From positions 18,431,423-18,495,422 of the forward strand of contig CM042179.1 in the NCBI GenBank assembly GCA_023376005.1: a stretch of 64,000 nt of DNA. The letters are read 5' to 3'. Within the stretch, counting starts at the first letter, position 1. The number at the start of each line of letters is the position of its first letter. Shown piece after piece: positions 1-10,693 of the stretch. The DNA is from Doryteuthis pealeii (lineage: Eukaryota > Mollusca > Cephalopoda > Myopsida > Loliginidae). The notes below the pieces were generated by a model, which had not been told where the DNA came from, made no database searches, and saw only the letters and a list, made by a program, of their open reading frames with translations. Both the position numbers and the translations under genes were made by a program.

Positions 1-330
1 AGCAGGGGAGAATGTAGTATTAAAGTACTCAATACTAATCTCACCCCTTTGTTATGAATGGAATAGACGTAATAGACAACATTCTTCTGGCATATAAACA
101 AGTGGATTATTATATCATGTATATCTACAAGTAACAACAAAGAAGAATAAAGCTTACTTCTAAGTTTATTCTGGCTTCTGTTTCATTACACTAAGAAAAC
201 TTGAATTTTGACAATTACAACAATATAATTTTTTTAGGAGAGATTCTTTGCCATATTAAATATTACCTAATCAAGGTGTGGATACTTTAAAGATTTTAAA
301 TATAATGCATCAGAAGATTATCATATTTAC
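1..330. other. AT-rich sequence, presumed DNAAF6-like intron
   Basis: No further exon, RNA gene or repeat was recognised here. It should be the second coding intron of the minus-strand gene, continuing past the window edge. Confidence 0.4.
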
Positions 331-2468
331 CTTTCTTGGATGAAATATTTTCTTGTTTTTTAGTTTCACCAACATGACCAGGTCCAAACTTAGCACTGCC
401 CAAATTTGGCTGAGGAAATAAAACATTTAGAATTTAGTTATTGATTTATATCATAATATTTTACAAATTTTATATTTTCAAAATACATATATATCTTTAA
501 AATTTTATACAAGGTAATAATTACTAGTTATACTCCTGAAATAATTATTGGTTATATCTCTGAAATAATTATATCAAAGCTAAGCTCTATCACTGGTTCA
601 TCTCTAATAAAGTTGCTTTACCTAATAATGTAAACTATTTAATTCCTGTTTTTACTTATATATAAGAAAAGAGAATCATTTCTGTTGTTTATGTGTGTTT
701 GTAAGAGCATACGAAGAGTAAATAGAATATTTCTCAAATAAAAGTAGTATACAGATAACCTGCCCTTGTTTGTTGTTGGATTATCTGTCCTTACTTACAC
801 AAAAGTTTGCTACATAGCAACACAATCTGTTGCCATGGGGTTTCATCCAGATATTTACAGGAAAAGGCAAACAAAATCTCTTTTTTTCTAAGCCAACATA
901 ACATGGAAATGAACAGATAGTTTAACCTCAGAAAACATAAATGTACACAATATTTCTTGGTGCCACCAACACACATACATATATGTACACTGGGGGGGAC
1001 ATTATACAAGCCACAGTCAGCTGTAATGTTTTCATGATAGGACTCAATGCCTAAAGCTTTTGTGTATATTTTACATATAATTCATGGACAAAACCAAGTA
1101 GGTGACATAAATTTTGTTTTATTTCTTTTTACATATAATATAATTTTCCCTTTTTGCATATCATTCCATTTTAGCAATACAATTTATAAAGTTACACAGG
1201 TTGTATTGCATTTCCTTTTTCATTGAAAACAATAATTAATTTAGAATACCTACAATATTCGATTTTGGATATACACAACATACAATTTTGGATACCTACC
1301 ATAATTACATTATGAAAGCAGCAACAAGAATTAGCTAAATTTTAAAATTTATTTCAATAAAACTATAACTGTAAAATATTTCTCTGTTTCTGTTTTCTGT
1401 TATGGCATTCACCCTGGATTGGTTGAGCTAGGTTCAACCAAAAAATTCACCACAGGTGAATTCATGGAAGGAGTAACAAAGGAATATGAAATTCACAAAC
1501 GATCTCCAAACCCTGCATGCATATCCCAGTCAGGGTATGGAGATGCCCTTGTTTGCCGCAGATTTTCCATAGACACGGTGACAAGTACGCCAAAAGCCAT
1601 TGATTCCTGACAATAATAAAGATGCCCTTGGAATTTCTTCCAGAGCCCTTTTGGCTGGGTTGTAGCCCTAATACCACTGGGTGCCAGACCTGTCCACCTT
1701 AAGTCCCCGACAGTATGGCTCTGACACTACCGAGTTTACACAACCCTGCTGTGATGAGGAGGGGTTGGATTTTAGAAATAATGTGCTAGATGGCCATTGT
1801 GCGAATAGCTTCCTCCGCCCTTTTAGAGGTCTTGTTTTTTGTTCTGCAGGGTATCTAGCCATGCTCCTCCCCAGATAGAATCTATGGGAATACTTGTTTA
1901 GTAGCCAATGATCCAACTATGAAACAGTTATGTTTTTAAGAAATTATTTGTTGGACAATAAAAGTAGTTCAGTAAAACAAATAAGACATTCTATAATAAA
2001 AACTTACTTTATTATAACAATTAACAGATAAAATAATAAATATAATCATTTTATTTTTTAGGAATATGCTTGTGAAAGAAATATGTAAATTAGTCATTTA
2101 ATGTAGGTTTATATTTATAAATTTAAACATTTGTTTGAATAATATTAAAAAGAAAGATTAAAACGAAAAAGTTTAAGACTAAATAAAGTTTTATTAATGC
2201 AAATATTTCTTCAACAGTTTATTGAAAATAACACAGAAATTCTACAAATAGATTTTTAAGCAAATTATTAAATGGCATTAACAAAGAAAATTGAATATAG
2301 CAATAAAAAATGAATGCAAAAAAATCATTTAAGAAAGAATAATGATATAATTTCTTAAAAATGTAAAATGTTCATTAAACTTACTTGTTCCCCATCACTG
2401 TCAGAATCTTCATCTGGTTGCTTTAATAAGTTAGATATAGCTTTAATATCTGATGTTAAAAATGACAT
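331..2468 (-). CDS. DNAAF6: DNAAF6/PIH1D3-like dynein axonemal assembly factor, first two coding exons (partial)
   Basis: Two minus-strand exons join in frame. Exon 1 coding is 2385-2468 (28 codons, starting MSFLTSDIKAISNLL, then an acidic DEDSDSDG stretch) and ends at a GTAAGT donor. Exon 2 is 331-409 (26 codons plus one base), with a TTTCCTCAG acceptor and a GTAAAT donor, and contains SAKFGPGHVGETKK. A short helix with LL followed by acidic D/E-S-D residues and then a GPGHVG-type motif is the N-terminal layout of DNAAF6 (PIH1D3), a cytoplasmic co-chaperone that helps pre-assemble outer and inner dynein arms with HSP90-type machinery. The PIH/CS-like part would lie beyond the left edge and is not visible. 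The exon carrying the ATG probably begins at 2486 after a TTTTTCAG acceptor, so an upstream 5'UTR exon is expected. Identification rests on about 54 residues; a different small acidic protein cannot be excluded. Confidence 0.6.
1419..1880. other. GC-richer island inside the DNAAF6-like intron, unclassified repeat candidate
   Basis: This roughly 460-base stretch is markedly richer in G and C than its surroundings, with sharp edges, and carries small open frames on both strands that resemble no family I recognise. The compositional break suggests an inserted element rather than an exon. No terminal inverted repeats or A/B boxes were seen. Confidence 0.3.
2183..2388. repeat. Dispersed direct repeat, copy 1
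   Basis: About 200 bases starting at a TTTTATTAATGCAAATATTT stretch recur in the same orientation at 5568-5807. This copy runs up to the splice donor of the DNAAF6-like first coding exon, so the repeat is intronic sequence copied elsewhere, or the reverse. Confidence 0.65.
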
Positions 2469-3214
2469 TTTATGTTTTGAAATATTCTGAAAAATAATAA
2501 AAATATATACTTTAGACAGCTGCAAATATAATAATAATAATGACTTCATTGTTTTGAATTTTTTTAAATCTTTTTTCTAATCCTTGTAAAGGTAAAGATT
2601 TTTCAAAATAAAAATTTAAATTGAAGTTAAAAAAATAAAAATGATCAAAATGATCAAAATATTTTTGATGGAAGATTAAACCAAAATCTGGTAACTATTT
2701 TCACACTATACATTAAAAAACAAAGTTATTTATGACTAAAAAGTAAAATACTTATCAATTAAAACAAAAACTATCAAGGTAAATATAAGTAAAAAGTTCT
2801 TACCTTTATAGTCATCTTCATATTTTTAATTGAGAATTGTTTTGTTTTTTTTCTAGTTTTGTTCTTACTGAGAACAAAACTGGAAAAAGTCAATTCTTCA
2901 CTAACATGATATTATTTTTTTTTAAGTCATAGTTATGTACATTACGTTAAAATCAATACTTTTTGCTTTAGAAAATAAATAAAATTTAATAGAAACTGAT
3001 TTTTTTTCTATAGTCTCTTTAATGTAATTATAATTTTTTCCATTATACTTGTTCACATTTTACATTTTTACTTTAGTTTGATTCACTTAAATAATATAAG
3101 AGAAAACATTAGTCATAAAAATAAAACGCAAAAAATTCAAAAATTTACGAAATAAATATTTCATGTTTTTTGAATGATATAAAACCTAAAATTCAATCGG
3201 TAACATTTTTTGGC

Positions 3215-3412
3215 TATACTTGCAAATTGGTCGGAAAATTAAAACGGGAACTTTTTTGATGGTGCCCCATGACAGTTTAACTACAGTGTAATCCCAAACC
3301 CCTAAACCGTAACCCAATTCGCAAAAGGTTCATTCATACACTGTAGTAAACTGTCATGGGGCACCACCAAAAAAGTTTCCGTTTTAATTTTCCGACCAAT
3401 TTGCAAGTTTTG
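3215..3412. mobile_element. MITE-like inverted repeat element
   Basis: Two arms of about 65 bases (near 3218-3282 and 3343-3409) are close reverse complements and enclose about 60 bases. Outer ends are CTTGCAAATTGGTCGG and its complement. Size and architecture fit a miniature inverted-repeat transposable element. No clear target-site duplication was found. Family not recognised. Confidence 0.6.
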
Positions 3413-3552
3413 TCCATTTTTTTGGTATTACTTAAAATTTTGTTGATTCGGCTAATTAGAATAATAGACAAAATAATATTGTTTTGGTTCAGAAATCATG
3501 ATTCACAACAAATTTCATCATTTTATGAAGACTTTGTTGTCTTTTACGACTT

Positions 3553-3592
3553 TTCTTTCTTTTCTTTTCTTTTCTTTTTTTTCTTTTCTTTC

Positions 3593-3640
<48 letters not shown>
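3553..3640. repeat. CT-rich tract followed by (GT)n microsatellite
   Basis: A pyrimidine run of TTTTC-type repeats leads into about 22 GT dinucleotides (about 3596-3640), then a purine-rich GAAAGAGAGAGG segment. The apparent open frame across it is a by-product. Confidence 0.9.
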
Positions 3641-3645
<5 letters not shown>

Positions 3646-3938
3646 GAGAGGAGGGGATAGAACAATAAATTAATAAAATTTACTAGTCGTACATATTTTG
3701 ATTCAACGTTAAAAATTACGACCTAATTAACCACAAATTTGACTATCAAAGAGAAACAGAAAGAGAAAGTAAAGAAAGAGAGAGAAAGGGAGGAAATTAA
3801 ATCTCAGTTACAAAATTTAAAAACACATATTTATATTGTTGAGTTTTCATTTTTCTTATTAACAATTTAAACAAAATACATAAAGAAAATGTTTGTATCG
3901 AATTAAAATGTTAGTTAATGAACAAGAGAAAGTTTTAC

Positions 3939-4001
3939 CTGTTTTAAAGTAACCACGATTTCCAAGTTTATTAGTTGACTTGGGTAACTATAGCAACAAC
4001 A
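3939..4001 (-). other. Candidate 5'UTR exon of the DNAAF6-like gene
   Basis: On the minus strand a stretch ending ACTTTAAAACAG is followed directly by a GTAAAACTTT donor at 3938. It lies about 1.45 kb upstream of the acceptor at 2487-2488 that precedes the first coding exon, and just downstream of an X-box. The transcription start is not defined by sequence. Transcript data would be needed to confirm splicing. Confidence 0.35.
3984..3997. promoter_or_regulatory. RFX X-box motif upstream of the DNAAF6-like gene
   Basis: The 14-base sequence GTAACTATAGCAAC fits the RFX X-box consensus (GTNRCC, 0-3 bases, RGYAAC) at all but one position. RFX factors drive ciliary genes in animals. The motif lies at the inferred 5' end of a dynein-arm assembly gene, where such a site is expected. 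Activity is inferred. Confidence 0.45.
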
Positions 4002-4832
4002 ACTCAAGGGAAGTAACTCAGAAGTAATTACTATAGCTGATCTTCAATTTAAATAGCTTCATATTCCTTTTGGACTAAATTGATTTTGTTTTGGGTTTTT
4101 TATGAAGTTATTTGACGTAAATTGACAAAATCAAATAAATTGGATATATTTATGTGATTGTATTCATTTTTTTTTCAATTTTCCTTATTAAAAGTAAATA
4201 AATGTAATTGATTTAAAAATAAATTAAATTAATTTTAACAAGGATGCTAATCAAATTTCCACTATATTTTTAAAAATCCTAAAACTTTAAATAATTTAAT
4301 CAGCATAAATTAATGTAATAATTTAATAAGAAACTAAAATCAATCAGAATTTTTAATTACCAAAATCTACTTTTAGAATTGTAAATGAGTTCAAACTTTT
4401 TCTAAAAATGCATCCTTTTTTTAAATTTTAAAACATTTAATAAACTTAAAAAATAAATTAGAATATCTTAAATTAAATCGGTTATCAATTAAATCGGTTA
4501 TCAATAAGCATTTACCAAAAAAACGTTGATATATGTAATTAAGAATTCTTCAGACAATGTGAATATATTGTGTTTGGACAATAAATATTTTTGACAGCTT
4601 TGAAAAATGTTTTGGTTCCTTAATTTTTTTAGAAAAAATTATTTTGTAAATCTTAAAGAATACTCACATTCCTTATTTTTAGAGAATCTATCTATAGGAT
4701 ACAGATTAAAAGTTTAATTAAATCAAAATAAACTATCTATTTTAAGAAATACTCTGAAAAGGCCATACATTTTTCTTTAAAAGTATTGGGAATTTGTCAA
4801 TAAAAAGATAATTACAGTAAGTAGGCTTACAT

Positions 4833-5416
4833 TTGTTGGTATGTATACATATTTATGTGAAAATAAAATGGAAATTAATCCGACAGTATGAATATGATAA
4901 AATGAAAAAACAAAAGATGTTTACAAACTGAATGGGCTCATCAGGAGAGAGTGTGCAAACCGTTTCGGGGCCTTTCTCTCGATGGTTTATAAAAAGCAAC
5001 ACCGGCCCTTCCTCATTAATATATGAGGACCCTCGTAATATCATGCATCGACCGCACGTTTTTATTTTTAAATAAAATTCATTTTATTTTTAGTATAGAC
5101 AGTGCATTTTTTGATTAATTCCAACATTTGACTAGCAGCGTTCTGTTTTTGCTAACGGTCATTTGTCCCGTCTTATTTTTGTTGATGACCGACCCACGTG
5201 CGGTCGATGCATGATATTACGAGGGTCCTCATATATGAATGAGGAAGGACCGGTGTTGCTTTTTATAAACCGTCGAGAGAAAGGCCCCGAAACGGTTTGC
5301 ACACTCTCTCCTGATGAGCCCATTCAGTTTGTAAACATCTTTTGTTTTTTCATTTTATCATATTCACATATTTATGTGTAAATTGTTTGTTGGTATGTAT
5401 ACATATTTATGTGTAA
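4833..5416. mobile_element. Foldback element between 27-bp direct repeats
   Basis: Long inverted arms at about 4880-5060 and 5197-5365 are nearly perfect reverse complements (about 170 bases) around a spacer of about 135 bases. The whole structure lies between two direct copies of a sequence beginning TTGTTGGTATGTATACATAT at 4833-4858 and about 5388-5416. Arms are GC-richer than the flanks and read as short opposed open frames that share the same peptide, as expected of an inverted repeat. It encodes no recognisable protein. It may be a non-autonomous foldback transposon. Confidence 0.6.
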
Positions 5417-5567
5417 ATTGGTCCAGTGAGTGAGTGTGTTACATGAAAGTTTGACTTTTTATAATACTATACTTTCTTGAATAAAAATAGGCCCCTCACA
5501 ACCTGTTATAACTAAAAGGAAATTTGAGCTATTTTTAGAGAATAAGGAAGCATGATTTGGGAAAAAA

Positions 5568-5807
5568 TTAAATAATGTTTTATTAATGCAAATATTTCTT
5601 CAGCAGTTTATTGAAAATAACACAGAAATTCTACAAATAAATTTTTTAAGCAAATTATTAAATGGCATTAATATTTTTAAATGGCATTACCAAAAAAATT
5701 AATATAACAATAAAAAATGAATGCATTAATATGAAGAAAAAATCATTTTAAAAAAGAATGATTAAATAATTTCTTAAAAATGTAAAATGTTTATTAAACT
5801 TACTTGT
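5568..5807. repeat. Dispersed direct repeat, copy 2 (duplicate of 2183-2388)
   Basis: Closely similar to 2183-2388 but about 30 bases longer because of small insertions, including a short internal repeat of an ATGGCATTA segment. It ends at the same AAACTTACTTGT sequence that forms the exon 1 donor in copy 1, but no exon follows. It therefore looks like a partial duplication of the DNAAF6-like locus. Confidence 0.6.
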
Positions 5808-5809
5808 GA

Positions 5810-6890
5810 AGAAGAAAGGATAATAAGATAAGGGAAATTTAAAATAGAATTGAAGATGCTTTCTAGCTTATTCTTTGATTTATCAGTACTTTTGAAAATC
5901 AAACAAAATATTTCATATCCCTTTACTTCAGTATTTTTTAACAAAAACTAGGTGTCCACAATATGTTTTTGTTGTTATTGCTAAAAAGTTAAATAAAATC
6001 TTTGTACTGTATTTTTGTCATCCCAATTCAAGTTATGTTCATAAAGAAAATGTCATGGGTTCTACAATGATTTTGATTAGTTTAATGGAGATGTAATGGT
6101 TATCATTGTAAGAAATAAATTAAGTGACACAAGTTCAACTCCTGGACAAAGCAGTTTGTGTTTCATTTCACACTAATGTCCTAAGAGGTAAGTCATGAAT
6201 CCATCTGTTCTCCCTTCAGCTATAAATGATTAGATGAGGGAAGATTGGGTTCTTTAGCCTTAGCAAGGCAACCAGTCTAGGAGAAGGAAACATCTGAATT
6301 CAAACCAGCTGTACTCCACTTAAAATTGACCTTAGATCACATCTATTTACTGTATTTAATAGTAAAATATAAAAAGATGTAGGTGTAATTACTGTAGCCC
6401 ATTTTTATGCTTTAGAAGACTGACAAATTACATATCCAATGCTGAAGACTAATTTTATTTACACTTACTGTAACTTTCACACCTGATATTAAACAAAAAA
6501 GGTATAGACACACAAATGGGTCAGCATAAACATGTATATATACAAATATTAAAAATAAAAATTCTAACAATTCTACAAAACAAAAGAATTCTCAAAGAAT
6601 TTCACATTTATGACAGAAAAAATGGTAAATGCAGGAAACAAAGGAGGAAAACATTCACATTTAAAATGGCCACAAATTTCCTTATAATTTAAGAGGAAAA
6701 TGTATTATCTTGTAGCAAGTTGCGTGTTATATATATTTTATATATAGGTTGTACACAACTTACTAACTTTAAACAAAACTCAACACAATGGAAAAATAAT
6801 GAAGTCGTATTAAAATAAACAATCTGTATTAAATAGAGTTACATAAATGTAGAACAGCATACCTGGCATAGTCCTTTCTTTTATATTGTG
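5810..6890. other. Intergenic AT-rich sequence
   Basis: No gene, RNA or strong repeat recognised. A short TATATATTTTATATATA palindrome lies near 6730. Confidence 0.5.
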
Positions 6891-6899
6891 GTATTAATA

Positions 6900-7105
6900 G
6901 TTTATATTTTATCTTCTTTCATTTGCTGATCATGGAGCTGACTTGTTGTGTGACGACTCTTGCTTGTCATCCTCAGAACTACTGAAAAATTCCCGCTTCT
7001 TCTTTTTGGCGCTCAATTTTTGAATTCAGCGTCTGTTGGTTTCCGTTACTGCATTTTTGGGATTCTTACTCCCCCTTTTTAAAACAATCAGCAACTGCCA
7101 TTTTA
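6900..7105 (-). pseudogene. Degenerate coding-like fragment, unknown family
   Basis: Read on the minus strand from an ATG near 7100, a stretch that is basic, then serine/acidic (KKKKREFF, then SSSEDDKQESSHNKSAP) is recovered only across a frame change and an internal TGA. This composition differs from the surrounding AT-rich sequence and resembles the tail of a small basic-acidic nuclear protein, perhaps a processed pseudogene. I do not recognise the parent. Low confidence. Confidence 0.25.
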
Positions 7106-7109
7106 TTAA

Positions 7110-8180
7110 CCAATACAATCTAATTCACAAATAATCAACTTTCATGCTAGTCTAGAAATTCTATAACTACGAAAGTCTTTACTTTACAAAAAAAGGGAAT
7201 AATTCTAAAAATGGTAAATTTACATTTCAAATAAAAACATAATTATGTACATATATTTTTGGATTAAAAAGGAATATATTTAACTCATTTGCACAGGTTT
7301 ATAGCATTGTGTGACAAATACAAGAACTCTTTGGGACATGGGGCATTTAGTTCAAAGTCTCTTTTTAAAAGGAGGCTCCTGGTTTTACTACCCATGGAGC
7401 ATTGTGGTATTTTTGGGAGGTGTTAACAGATTTTGCCTTTTATATTTTTGGTGTTTTATAAGAAATGAAAGAACTATTTGATTTGGTGGCAGTCACAGAA
7501 GGAAACCTGAAATTTCCAAACATGCTTCCTAAAATGGAAACATCTGAATAAATGTAGCAACTTGCAGCTCTTGAAAGGGGTGAGGAAATTTAAAGGCATT
7601 TTGATATGTAAGAATTTTTTCAATAATTTTAATTTATCACCATCACTAATTTGATTATGGGTTTAGCATATTCATTTAATGTAAGTACCTACTATTCTGT
7701 ATGGCAAGCACACAGACACATAGACACACAGACACACATGATGCTGTTGAGATTTGAATATCTTTTCTTGAATTTACAAATTACAGATCAAATCCAAAGA
7801 TGTTGAATACTTATAGAAACAGCCACTTCTTATTGGCTAGACAATCACAATTCCAATCCACTTATAGTAAGGGTATCTCTTCTATGCATCAGATCCTCAT
7901 TGGTTACCCACACCTTTTGGGAGGAGTATTGATAGATCTGACCTTTCAAAGCAACTTTGCACTGAAAAATAAAAATTTCTTTGGCAGGAAATAAATTTCA
8001 AAACAAAATTCTTGTAATTTGATTTTGACAACAACACCTTTTAAATTGAATTCTCAATTAATGTAAATAAACTCATAACAGAGTATACTTATCTTTTCAC
8101 ATTAAAAGATATTTTCTTAATTTAAAAAAGTACAATTCCACTTATAACTTTTTAGTACCAGTGAATCACTAACCCTATCA
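7110..8180. other. Intergenic sequence, nothing recognised
   Basis: AT-rich, with a short CACAGACACA microsatellite-like run at about 7708-7738. Small open frames here have no family resemblance. Confidence 0.5.
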
Positions 8181-8254
8181 CACATGGACTATAATTACTT
8201 ACCACCAACACAGGTAGCTCAAGTGTTGCAAAGATTCTTCTCATCTTCTGAATT

Positions 8255-8790
8255 GGGACTGGAGCAATGGATGTTTTCATTACACCATTTTGGGACTGGA
8301 GCAATGGATGTTTTCATTACACCATTTTGGGACTGGAGCAATAGATGTTTTCATTACACCATTTTGGGACTGGAGCAATGGATGTTTTCATTACATCATT
8401 TTGGGACTGGAGCAATCGATGTTTTCATTACACCATTTTGGGACTGGAGCCAATTTGGATGTTTTCATTACACCATTTTGGGACTGGAGCAATGGATGTT
8501 TCATTACATTTTGGGACTGGAGCAATGGATGTTTTCATTACACCATTTTGGGACTGGACATTTTGGGACTGGAGCAATGGATGTTTTCATTACACCATTT
8601 TGGGTGGATGTTTTTCATTACCCATTTTGGGACTGGAGCAATGGATGTTTTCATTACACCATTTTGGGACTGGAGCAATGGATGTTTTCATTACACCATT
8701 TTGGGACTGGAGCAATGGTGGAGCAATGGATGTTTTCATTACACATTTTGGGACTGGAGCAATGGATGTTTTCATTACACCATTTTGGGA
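8255..8790. repeat. 37-bp minisatellite, about 14 copies
   Basis: Units of 37 bases begin GGGACTGGAGCAATGGATGT and repeat at exact spacing (8255, 8292, ...), with a few truncated units near 8500-8610 and 8715-8730. Because 37 is not a multiple of three and the unit has no stop in any register, all three plus-strand frames are open, giving spurious overlapping frames of 156-234 residues. It is a tandem repeat, not a gene. Confidence 0.95.
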
Positions 8791-8799
8791 CATTACACA

Positions 8800-10550
8800 T
8801 CTCAGTTCATTTTGAGTAAGCATCTACAACAATCAAAAACATATTTCCAAAAAATGGACCAGAATAATCTATGTGGATTCTCTACCCAGGTTGACTTGGA
8901 TATTTCCAGCAATGAATGGGAGCTTCATGGGGGTGTTTTGATCAAGCATCCAGGCCTCATATGCCCTGCAGGTCCTCTCAATGTCCATGTCTAAATTTGG
9001 CTACCATACAAAACTTCAAGCAATGGCCTTCATGCACACAATCCTTATGTGTCTGGTGGAGCTGTTGCAACACTTTCAATCTTGATTTAGACAGGATGAC
9101 AACCCTTCTTCCCCATAGTATTGTACCATCCTCACTTTCTTGTTTGTATAATTCCTCTTTACCTTTCATTGTATATTCATACCTGCCTCAAAATCAAGTC
9201 TCACCTTCTGATCTCACCACTGCCACAGTCAACCACATCTCAGTTCAATATATAATAGAATTAGCTTTTGTTCAAAGGTTTTCATTTGATTAATTTAAAG
9301 GAAGAATCAATTTGTGTTGTATCAAATTTTTACATTTGGGTTGCAAGACAAAGAAGTTTCCAGAAAAAAAGGATCAAAGGACTCTAGAAGGCTTCCCCCA
9401 CCCCCTGCATAGATGAAAAAATTGTTTTTTTAGCCAATCAAAGTGCTGGCAAATACTTTTCAGAGACTCATCAAGTGAGTATATACTCACTGTGGTTTGG
9501 CTGGGCAACAGTCAGTCGTGGTCAACTAAATGCAGTGAGAATGTAGGCCAGCAACATGTGAGTTGGCCTAAGAGTGGCAGCTCCTCACAGTAGCAATTGG
9601 GATCTGATTCCCACAATAACAGTGACAGCTCTTCATGATGGCAAGTAAGGTCTGCTCCTCAGACAGTGGCTCTATAGAGACATGTTTGCTTACCTTTGAC
9701 CATGCAACGCAAGAGGACTGTCATGGTAATTCCCAAGCAGAATGGACACAAAGTCAGTGAAACATCATTAGCAGCAAGCAGTGCCAGGAGACAAAAAGAA
9801 GGTGCTCAAAAGTTTCAACTTTCTACGAAATACCATTCATATACCCACAAAGTCTAAGGATTAAGAAGAAAAGAAAGAATCCCTATAATGTGTAAATTGT
9901 AATTAGGCATTCAACAGAAATATTTGAGCAAGCCAATATTTATGTTTCTTATTTTGTCTCTTATTTCTAAGGATTTTGCCTCTTTTTTACCTTTCATAGT
10001 TTAAATTGTAACTCTTTTTTCACATTCTATAATTATTAATAAACAAATTCCTTGTCCGATTCAATACGTACCTTAAGTTTGAATATGATTTTTTTGCACA
10101 CTTACAAACAGTTATTCTGCTATATAATTCTTATGGTGTTCTATAATTGCATATATTTTTCTTATTTAGCCCGAGTATAATTTTAAACAAAGTACAAATT
10201 ATTTTACAATAAAGTTCTACCATTACAATTTGACACAACAATGTTACACAACTTTCTAATCTTGAGTCAAATTTAGAGTCTAAAAGGCTTTATTTGATTT
10301 ATTTAAAGAAAGAATCGATTCCTATTGTAACAGATTTCTACATCAAATAATAGACTGCTACCATCATAATCTGATACAACATAACTTTCTAATATTGAGT
10401 CAAATTTAGAGTGAAAACTTTTTTTGCCTGTTCAAAACAAAACAATTCAGAAAATTCGAGCACATCTTTTCTGTTTAAAAATCTTTTTCACCATTCTCAC
10501 CAGACATTAATTGACTATGAGAGAAAAACAGATTAGTTTGTGTACATAAG
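8800..10550. other. Intergenic sequence with a moderately GC-richer part (8900-9850)
   Basis: No gene recognised. The segment 9460-9840 is richer in G and C, with short repeated words around GTGGCAGCTCCTCACAG, and may be an old repeat. The part from 9900 to 10500 is AT-rich and contains two related copies of a segment with TTTAAAGAAAGAATCGATT (about 9290-9330 and 10300-10330). Confidence 0.4.
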
Positions 10551-10559
10551 ATTATTATG

Positions 10560-10693
10560 CCGCAATCACCACTCCACTATTTAGTCCCAGGCAACGCCAG
10601 AAAATCCTGCTAGTTTTCTATATTTTCGAAGTTACTTCCCTTTATAGAGACCGCTAAAATATACAAACTTGACTTCCATCACAACTTACAGCG
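10560..10693 (+). promoter_or_regulatory. OCIAD1 promoter/5'UTR region
   Basis: A locally GC-richer stretch precedes the ATG at 10694, with a TTACTTCCCTTTATAG segment. No upstream ATG lies in the last 100 bases. The transcription start is not defined; the promoter role is inferred from position only. Confidence 0.35.

Noticed and set aside
3356..3673. 105-residue frame with poly-Phe and poly-Val/Cys
   Set aside because: It reads through a MITE arm, a T-rich tract and a (GT)n microsatellite.
4853..5381. Two opposed small proteins sharing a peptide
   Set aside because: The shared peptide is the two arms of one inverted repeat read in opposite directions.
8184..8994. Overlapping plus-strand frames of 211, 234 and 156 residues
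   Set aside because: They are produced by a stop-free 37-bp minisatellite in three registers; composition is wholly repeat-derived.
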